64,000 nt of DNA from Wenzhouxiangella sp042310355 (GTDB lineage: Bacteria; Pseudomonadota; Gammaproteobacteria; Xanthomonadales; Wenzhouxiangellaceae). This document shows, piece by piece, positions 59,701 through 64,000 of the stretch. Positions within the stretch are counted from its first letter, which is position 1. Every line of letters begins with the position of its first letter. The notes beneath the pieces were generated by a model, which saw only the letters and a program-made list of their open reading frames with translations, was not told the origin of the DNA and did no database searches. The position numbers and the translations under genes were made by a program. The stretch covers positions 124,001-188,000 of the forward strand of contig NZ_JBHJMR010000002.1 of NCBI RefSeq assembly GCF_042310355.1, written 5' to 3'.

Positions 59701-61358
59701 CCACTCGGGACACGGCGACCGCGAAGGGTCTGACCAGCGGAAACATCGCGATCGACCGGCTGCGGGTCCGATGCGACGGCAACCTGACGGTCGGTGGGGA
59801 TACGCACTGCCTCGACTTCAGCGACGTCACATCCAACGGCGTGACGGTCGAAGCCCTCGCGGCGGTTCTGAATAACGCAGGCGGTTTGGGCGGGGCGATC
59901 TCTCTGGTGAACACCCCGGGCGTCTGGACCGTCGAAGACATCTCCGGTGGTCTTTTCAGCCGCTTCGAGAACGCCATCTTCGGCAACAACTTCGGCACGC
60001 TGAACCTGGCAACCGTCAATAGTGCTACTTCGCCCGGTGGTGTGGCGACCGGCACCGTTTGGAGTGATGAGGCGGCCGCAGTCGATCTGGAGAATGGCAC
60101 CATCAATATCCAGATCGGCAATCTGCAGGCCTTCAATTCGGTCACCGGCCTTCGGTTGGTCAATACGAACGGGCCTGGCCTCGAAGTGCTCGACGGCCAG
60201 ATCCCGAACACAACCGGCGACAGCGTGGAGTTGACCGATACCGGCAACATCATCCTCAACTCCATCGAAATCTCGGGTAGCGCCCTGAACGGCATTCGTG
60301 GACAGAACGTCACCAATTTCACGCTCAGTAATTCCCTGGTGACCAACAACGGCAATCCGATCGAAGGAATCGGCCTGCTGTTCGACAACCTGTTGGGCAC
60401 CGCCACGATCTCGAACACCACGATCAGCGGTTCCACCACGCACAATGTCAAAATCGATAACGATACCGGCACCCTGGCCGACCTGGTAATCGAGGACAGC
60501 ATCATCCGGGATACCCCAGTCGGAACGGGAGCGAATGGCGTTCTGCTCCAGGCGATCGGAACGGCATCGATGGGCACCACGGTGATCAATTCCAGCTTCA
60601 TTGCCAACAAGTCCAACGGCATCCAGGCCGATGCTGGCGGTACGTCGGGGTCGTCGGTCCGGGTGGATGTCGACAACAGCACCTTCACCGGCGCGGGCAA
60701 CAGCGATCCAACTGACCCGGCCGCGCAGAATGCAGGTGTGAACGTGTCGACATCCAGCTCAGGCTCGGCCTCATTCTCAATCACCAACAGCACCTTTACC
60801 GGTCATCGCGCCATCGGGATCAACTTCTTCGCCAACGCGTCGACTTCAGCCGCCACCACCGTGACCGGTTCCATTCTCGGGAACACGATCGGTACCCAGG
60901 GAGTCGCCAACTCCGGTAGCGCGATCGGCAATGGCATCGACATTTCCAACGAAGGCGCGAACCGGATTGACGTGCTGATCGACAACAACACCGTTCAGGG
61001 GGTGGGTGACGGCGCCGGCAATGGGTTCGAAGGCATTTTCATCAACGACATTGTCAACGCAGGCAGGATGAATGCAACGGTGACCAACAACATCATTCGC
61101 GACATCTTCGATGACCGGGGCCTTGTCATTCAGGAACGGGTGGGCGGTACGCATTGCTCGGATGTATCCGGCAATACATTCAGCAACATCGGAGGCATTT
61201 CGGATATGCGGGTTCGCCAGACCTCGGGAACACATAACGTCGTCCAGGCGGATCCGAGCGGCGCCGCCCCGAATCTCAGCACGGTCAACGGCAATGCGAG
61301 CGTTACCGTCTCTGGAGTAATCAGCTTTGGTGTTGGGTCAGCGTGCCCGACGCCGTAA
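53784..61358 (+). CDS. giant exported protein with internal IPTL/XrtH-type sorting signal ('midcut' type)
   Basis: 2524 residues from the ATG at 53784 (AGAGGGAA upstream). Signal peptide 1-20, a small beta domain (21-135), then VPVPLAPWAMLLLAVALLAI (139-158) with WALSRHR, the pattern of the IPTLxxWG-CTERM signal of exosortase XrtH, but near the N-terminus. A second helix ALLLGLLAVTAWAAHFML follows. From about 243 come cadherin/tandem-95 repeats (NDAPTASDDAFATDEN and DVLANDSDAEGDTL), SbsA Ig-like domains (about 1020-1470, VVIDFSEPV), another repeat, then a beta-helix (about 1590-2500). No membrane anchor at the end. I recall such proteins being named 'midcut-by-XrtH', cleaved in the middle to release the large C-terminal part; the exosortase gene is not in this window. 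Confidence 0.9.
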   Translation: MRRLFVLIFLSFFSCVSVAQSVDVSVLIDRGGSGACSVNAVDPVSGVVARLRASVDPATAQVDALTLERCEGGSFGAPQTLNGGYPVGLNNGEGGADVVELAVHAAQLGSGSAQYSFTMMADDGSSVDQAAGGGLGITVPVPLAPWAMLLLAVALLAIALWALSRHRGPTALLLGLLAVTAWAAHFMLDGEVADWAGVSPIIDPAGDTTAGGNRADILAVFTAQEDGRLWFRVDLADIENAAPTAADDIFTTDEDTVLTGENVLADNGAGPDSDPDGDTLAVTGFDATSAEGAAVNIAANGDLDYDPTGVAALQALAVGESQDDTFTYTIEDPDGSADTATVTVTVDGVNDAPTASDDAFATDENTPITTTSVLANDTDPDTSDTLSLDSIDTTATAGVVTDNGDGTFDYDPNGQFDSLGDGDSDTDTFDYTVTDSNGGTDTATVTITITGINTAPVASDDAFATDEDSALTTGDVLANDSDAEGDTLSVDSIDTIGTQGSVTDNGDGSFGYDPNGQFEALAQGDSDTDSFTYTVSDGNGGTDTATVTITINGVNDAPTANDDAYMTDEDIELVVPVPGVLGNDDDVDTGDTLTAVLDADVSNGALNLNADGSFSYTPAADFNGTDSFTYHANDGSADSATVTVTITVNAVNDAPSFTAGNPPAVDEDAGAQTVNGWVTSFDPGPNEGGQSVLAYTVSNVSNGALFSTGPTVDTAGNLSYTPAADAFGTSEFDVAVQDDGGTANGGTDTSPVQTFTITVNPVDDPPVAVDDATTLTEDDPATTIDVLANDTDIDGGPISVTGVTQPANGSVAITNAGADLTYEPDPDYCNDGSPTDEFAYTLNGGSTATVAVTVTCVNDAPNVVFPTAGANFDISTGPVNLDPAGTLTDVDSNQFSRVETTLDIGGPCDPSDTLTVEDQGTGAGQIGFDGTTVSFEGTPISTSVEPWACVDPGFGAQIPFTIELGTNADQAATEALLRALQFSSTSADDATRSAESAVTDDGGATGSAVQTINFDEAPEASSSVDNETNLDPSAGVTVDFSENVDIDAGAFTFECDSTPVAFTTSPPLPATGIATINLIPDSDLTPGAVCTVTVLAANVRDSDTIDPPDNMVADAVFGFVVEAPPQVDALSPADGSSSVEPGANVVIGFDEPVNLNGNWFTLQCGATTFSPGNGNVNVTSNDVSNTQVTLDPDTDFGFGSNCVLDIFADVSNGVNDQDSADGPGLDTLDGNGDGVGGDDFTASFDVEAAPEVIATTPADSATDIAGNTDVVIDFSEPVTAGAGAFVLECPGTISLTASANVDQDQYTLTPGTDLPGGETCTVTVVAAEISDVDSIDPPDNPDADFVFSFTIDEAPVLDSVQAEVGNTLTTVIDGTTLGNVDEDTTIALGFSEPVNVTNDGVSLICTDSGTVATPTDLAIGGDGTATITLTRASGTFSSGETCELGFNVTEINDADANDPPDNLEPVTGTFAFEITPVVNDDARTVTAQLEAAYTDGSAGGNDDHLLVNDDCTGCTLTFGESDASVNNAGDTATFSDGAIVTVNNDGSFTYNPPPGVTGTTDTFVYRLTTPAGSFDEATVTMTIDGPVIWYVDADATGPVYNGTAAFPFDDLAVSGNGFDGSPGDVAGATVFVYDSASDNSSVQCGLTLLDNQTVIGEGEAAGTLDALTGRSPVAETVLAPDTTGAHPQLASSGDCLTLGSGNTVRGLDIGDTTSGYAFADGGATIGTATITDVGVNGTGGILSIVNGGTLNASFNETSATSAPDTEIELVNVGGTLDSASGSVAHSDAGSGTISISGGNIGGTVAASFNQTAGNGPLLRVHGGHTGSLTFSGAMTASAGTGLQFDNADGTYNLSGQAQISGGDAGVNVVNGSGGTLNITNAGSLIEGIQGVPFRVNSSTMNIDYDGGIAHTLDAGSLLSSRTVEIIGGTGTISLDGLVLAGSNQPQGQATAEVLYLQATGATNPVSFNYVDATTRDTATAKGLTSGNIAIDRLRVRCDGNLTVGGDTHCLDFSDVTSNGVTVEALAAVLNNAGGLGGAISLVNTPGVWTVEDISGGLFSRFENAIFGNNFGTLNLATVNSATSPGGVATGTVWSDEAAAVDLENGTINIQIGNLQAFNSVTGLRLVNTNGPGLEVLDGQIPNTTGDSVELTDTGNIILNSIEISGSALNGIRGQNVTNFTLSNSLVTNNGNPIEGIGLLFDNLLGTATISNTTISGSTTHNVKIDNDTGTLADLVIEDSIIRDTPVGTGANGVLLQAIGTASMGTTVINSSFIANKSNGIQADAGGTSGSSVRVDVDNSTFTGAGNSDPTDPAAQNAGVNVSTSSSGSASFSITNSTFTGHRAIGINFFANASTSAATTVTGSILGNTIGTQGVANSGSAIGNGIDISNEGANRIDVLIDNNTVQGVGDGAGNGFEGIFINDIVNAGRMNATVTNNIIRDIFDDRGLVIQERVGGTHCSDVSGNTFSNIGGISDMRVRQTSGTHNVVQADPSGAAPNLSTVNGNASVTVSGVISFGVGSACPTP

Positions 61359-61435
61359 TCGAGGCCCATCAACCCGTTCGCCCACTGGTTATCGGGTAGG
61401 ATTGTGGACTGGTTTCGCTGACAAGTGGGATATCG

Positions 61436-62647
61436 ATGGACTTCACGCCGTCTGAAAAAGGGCAGGGCATTGCCCGACGACTGCACCGTTTCATGCGCGA
61501 CGAAGTCGAGCCGGTGGAGCCCGAGTTTCACCGGCAGATGGCCGCGCTCGACAATCCCTGGCAGGTGCTGCCGGTCATTGATGAACTGAAGGCGAAGGCA
61601 AGGGAAGCCGGGTTGTGGAATCTCTTCCTGCCCGACGACGAGTTGGGGCAGGGGCTTTCCAATCTCGACTACGCGCCGCTGGCCGAGCGCATGGGCCGCT
61701 CCCTGATCGCGCCCGAGATCTTCAACTGCAACGCGCCCGATACCGGCAACATGGAGGTGCTCTACCACTACGGGTCAGATGAACAAAAGGATCAGTGGCT
61801 CAAGCCCCTACTGGCTGGCGAGATTCGCTCGGCTTTCTGCATGACCGAGCCCGAGGTCGCCTCCTCGGATGCTACCAACATGGAAGCGACGGCGACCGTC
61901 GAGGATCACAAGGTGGTGCTCAACGGCCGCAAGTGGTGGTCGACCGGCCTGGGTCATCCCAACTGCCGGGTCGTGATTTTCATGGGCCTGACCGACCCCG
62001 ATGCCGAGCGCCACTACCGGCACTCGATGGTGCTGGTGCCGCTCGACACTCCCGGCGTGAAGATCGAGCGCATGCTCAACGCCATGGGTTTCCACGACGC
62101 GCCGCTGGGCCATGGGGAAGTCAGTTTCACCGACGTGCGTCTGCCGAAATCGGCCATCATCGCCGGGCCCGGCAAGGGCTTCGAGATTGCCCAAGGCCGT
62201 CTCGGGCCGGGCCGCATCCATCACTGCATGCGGCTGATCGGGCTTTCGGAGCGGGCGCTGGAACTGGCCTGCCGCCGTTGCCTCGAACGCGAGGCCTTCG
62301 GGCGGCCGCTTGCGAAACTGGGAGGTAACGGTGAGCGCATTGCCGAGGCGCGCATCGCCATCGAGCAGGCGAGGCTACTTGTGCTCAAAGCGGCCTGGAG
62401 CCTGGACAATCGCGGTATTGCGCGTTCGATGAGCGAGGTCAGCCAGATCAAGGTGGCTGTGCCGTCCATGGCGCAGCGCGTCATCGACATGGCCATGCAG
62501 CTCCACGGCGGGGCGGGAATGAGCGACGACTTTCCGCTGGCTGCCGCCTGGACCGGGGCCCGGGCGCTGCGTATCGCCGACGGACCCGACGAAGTGCACC
62601 GGGCGCTGGTCGCCCGCTTTGAACTGTCCAAGTACAAGCACGGCTGA
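61436..62647 (+). CDS. acyl-CoA dehydrogenase family protein (ACAD10/11-like)
   Basis: 403 residues. FAD-binding acyl-CoA dehydrogenase with the signature AFCMTEPEVASSDATNM and C-terminal MQLHGGAGMSDDFPLAAAWTGARALRIADGPDEVH. The opening MDFTPSEKGQGIARRLHRFM and PNCRVVIFMGLTDPDAERH are typical of the ACAD10/11 group, which oxidises medium or branched-chain acyl-CoAs. Cytoplasmic, complete, no truncation. It follows the giant gene by 77 bases and is probably a separate transcript. Confidence 0.96.
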   Translation: MDFTPSEKGQGIARRLHRFMRDEVEPVEPEFHRQMAALDNPWQVLPVIDELKAKAREAGLWNLFLPDDELGQGLSNLDYAPLAERMGRSLIAPEIFNCNAPDTGNMEVLYHYGSDEQKDQWLKPLLAGEIRSAFCMTEPEVASSDATNMEATATVEDHKVVLNGRKWWSTGLGHPNCRVVIFMGLTDPDAERHYRHSMVLVPLDTPGVKIERMLNAMGFHDAPLGHGEVSFTDVRLPKSAIIAGPGKGFEIAQGRLGPGRIHHCMRLIGLSERALELACRRCLEREAFGRPLAKLGGNGERIAEARIAIEQARLLVLKAAWSLDNRGIARSMSEVSQIKVAVPSMAQRVIDMAMQLHGGAGMSDDFPLAAAWTGARALRIADGPDEVHRALVARFELSKYKHG

Positions 62648-62656
62648 TTGCTTGCA

Positions 62657-63004
62657 ATGCATCTGGTGCCGCCGGTTCGCTTCGAAAAACGGCTGGAATG
62701 CCCGTCCTGCCGAAAGCTCACGCCACTGGCGGAAGCCTCATGCGTCCATTGCGGTGGCGGCATCCCGGACAAGTGGCGCCGGGACGAACGGCAACGCCTG
62801 GAAAAGCGGCGACGGCATGCCTGGATCGGCTCGGCCGTTGTGCTTCCCTTGCTGCTCGTGCTGCTGACCCTGATCTTTCACAGTTGCGGCGTTGAGTCTG
62901 ATCGGGCCATGCCGTTTTCTTTCGAGCGAGCAGGGCCCTATCCAGTCGCGTCGGTCCTTGCGGCTTCGATCACGCAGTTGCGTCCGCCCGCCTTGGCCTT
63001 GTAG
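62657..63004 (+). CDS. small zinc-ribbon, single-helix membrane protein
   Basis: 115 residues from the ATG at 62657. Four cysteines in CPSCRKLTPLAEASCVHCGG form a zinc ribbon, followed by a basic stretch (WRRDERQRLEKRRRHAW) and a membrane helix IGSAVVLPLLLVLLTLIFH. It lies nine bases after the acyl-CoA dehydrogenase stop and overlaps the convergent GGDEF gene by 67 bases. Unknown function; a membrane-linked zinc-binding protein is what can be seen. Confidence 0.65.
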   Translation: MHLVPPVRFEKRLECPSCRKLTPLAEASCVHCGGGIPDKWRRDERQRLEKRRRHAWIGSAVVLPLLLVLLTLIFHSCGVESDRAMPFSFERAGPYPVASVLAASITQLRPPALAL

Positions 63005-63816
63005 AGCGCCTGATCGACGCGTTGAACGGCCTTTTCCCAGGTCTCGTCAGGTATTCCGATTTCAGCGACGCCGAGGCTCGTGCTGCACCGGGTCGTTGTC
63101 GTATCGAACGCCCAGCTCTCATTCTCTACCGCCTGCCGCAGGCGCTCGGCAACTTCCAGTGCCGGCTTGAGCGGCGTGTGGGGCAGCAGGATCAGGAATT
63201 CTTCGCCGCCGGTGCGGAAAACCAGGTCGGCTTCGCGCAGCTGGTCGGACAGGGTGGAGGCAATATCCACGAGCACACGGTCCCCCGCAGCGTGACCGTG
63301 TCGGTCGTTGATCGCCTTGAAGTGGTCAAGATCGAGTGCGATGAGTGAAAGCGGCGTGCGGTAGCGCATGGCCGACTCGTACTCACGTTTCGAGAGGTCG
63401 CGCATGGCCAGGCGATTGCGCAGGCCGGTCAACGCATCACGCCGCGCCGTGCGGCGCAGTTGCAGTTCCTTGTCACGAAAAATCATCAGCACGAGCAGCA
63501 TGGTCATGAAGAAGGCGAAGAGCATTCCAGCGAGAAACGCCAGGGCTTGCAGGAGATGCGGGTCGAATGAACTCGACACCGCGCGCGTGATCAGCACGTA
63601 GCCCAACCGACCGAGCAGGAACAGCCCGAACGCTGCAAGGAATACGGCCGTCGTGCGCCTGATCAGGACCAGTCCGGCGGCAGGCGCCCGCCAAAGCAGC
63701 CAGGCGCCGAACAAGTCGGGCAGGGCCATCAGCACCGAATCGGTAATGAAAGGTGTGGGAAACGTTCGTAGGGCTGCAATATTCATTGACAGCCCCTGCA
63801 GCACGGGGATCAGCAA
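62938..63816 (-). CDS. GGDEF diguanylate cyclase, 5' part probably frameshifted and beyond the window
   Basis: 292-residue open frame beginning at a TTG (63816), not a convincing start. Hydrophobic helices about 30-110 (LFGAWLLWRAPAAGLVLI, LAFLAGMLFAFFMTMLLVLMIF) precede a full GGDEF domain: DALTGLRNRLAMRDL, LIALDLDHFKAINDRHGHAAGDRVL, the catalytic GGEEF (FRTGGEEFLILLP) and SLGVAEI. It makes cyclic di-GMP. The 5' neighbourhood in another frame encodes further membrane helices typical of the same protein, so the gene probably continues beyond 64000 with a frame break near 63813-63918. Confidence 0.85.
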   Translation of the reverse strand: MLIPVLQGLSMNIAALRTFPTPFITDSVLMALPDLFGAWLLWRAPAAGLVLIRRTTAVFLAAFGLFLLGRLGYVLITRAVSSSFDPHLLQALAFLAGMLFAFFMTMLLVLMIFRDKELQLRRTARRDALTGLRNRLAMRDLSKREYESAMRYRTPLSLIALDLDHFKAINDRHGHAAGDRVLVDIASTLSDQLREADLVFRTGGEEFLILLPHTPLKPALEVAERLRQAVENESWAFDTTTTRCSTSLGVAEIGIPDETWEKAVQRVDQALYKAKAGGRNCVIEAARTDATG

Positions 63817-63998
63817 AAGCCAGGCCGCCCCAGGTGAATCTGGATACCGAGCAGGATCAGGATGTGGCCGAAGAGGATCAGGTTGTTGGCCAGGCTCGAT
63901 GCCACCCAGCCGGGCAACTCAACCTGAAAGGTCAGCAAGAGGTAGCCGGAAAGGTAGCCGAGCCCGTAGAAGAGGCCGCCGATTCCCCAGTGCGGCAG
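63810..63998 (-). pseudogene. out-of-frame N-terminal membrane segment of the GGDEF gene, partial
   Basis: Reading leftwards from the window edge, this frame encodes GIGGLFYGLGYLSGYLLLTF and VASSLANNLILFGHILILLG, then IQIHLGRPGFC and stop. Such helices with the LANNLILFG...L-x-R/H-x-LGRP pattern are typical of the N-terminal membrane domain of diguanylate cyclases. It is in a different frame from the GGDEF domain downstream, indicating a frameshift between the two or a sequence error. Confidence 0.5.
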
Positions 63999-64000
63999 TT

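Overview
High-GC gammaproteobacterial chromosome, probably from the Wenzhouxiangella/Xanthomonadales-Chromatiales neighbourhood. That placement is inferred from the mixture of conserved core genes (yajC-secD-secF, typA, mdh, dsbB, class II DAHP synthase, tesB, hutUHI) with Ser/Thr kinases carrying TPR tails, ECF sigma factors of the kinase-linked type, very large exported Ig/Calx-beta/beta-helix proteins and an XrtH-type sorting signal. Nearly all of the sequence is coding. No gene-free stretch exceeds 300 bases, and I saw no rRNA, tRNA, CRISPR array, insertion sequence or phage module.

Layout. 1-12887: two giant exported or secretory-type proteins in tandem; the first enters from the left edge. 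13052-16758: the Sec accessory operon yajC-secD-secF plus a small exported protein. 16831-20557: Ser/Thr kinase 1, a convergent ECF sigma factor and a small exported protein. 20611-25572: histidine utilisation genes hutU-hutH-hutI on the minus strand, with a 22-bp inverted-repeat element between hutH and hutI, and a small membrane protein upstream. 25712-32655: housekeeping and envelope genes (lipoprotein hydrolase, dsbB, DAHP synthase, sodC, mdh, tesB and small exported proteins). 32750-37071: a zinc acylase-like hydrolase translationally coupled to a MgtC/DUF4010 membrane protein, then typA.

37322-50577 is the most distinctive part: kinase 2 divergent from a second ECF sigma factor, a CSLREA beta-helix protein, kinase 3, a second beta-helix protein, a collagen/YadA-repeat/S74 fibre protein that is frameshifted, and a PPC-domain protein. 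50792-53579 holds two membrane proteins, one a CASTOR/POLLUX-like channel. 53784-61358 is a 2524-residue protein with an IPTL-CTERM-like segment near its N-terminus instead of its C-terminus, matching the concept of a 'midcut-by-XrtH' protein. 61436-64000: an acyl-CoA dehydrogenase, a small zinc-ribbon membrane protein and a GGDEF diguanylate cyclase that runs off the right edge and looks frameshifted.

How it fits together (inference). Two sigma factors carry a Thr-containing T-A-L-[VI]-x-E motif where ordinary ECF sigmas have the acidic DAED-type motif, and both adjoin Ser/Thr kinases. This fits the ECF43 mode, in which a kinase activates the sigma factor by phosphorylation. The exported proteins around them are plausible outputs. 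Five of these exported proteins end in, or very near, a short motif of the form [ILV]-[FY]-x-x-x-F (best form IF-x-DRFE), and a sixth carries the motif just after its signal peptide. This may be an uncharacterised sorting or processing tag and is the best candidate for something new here.
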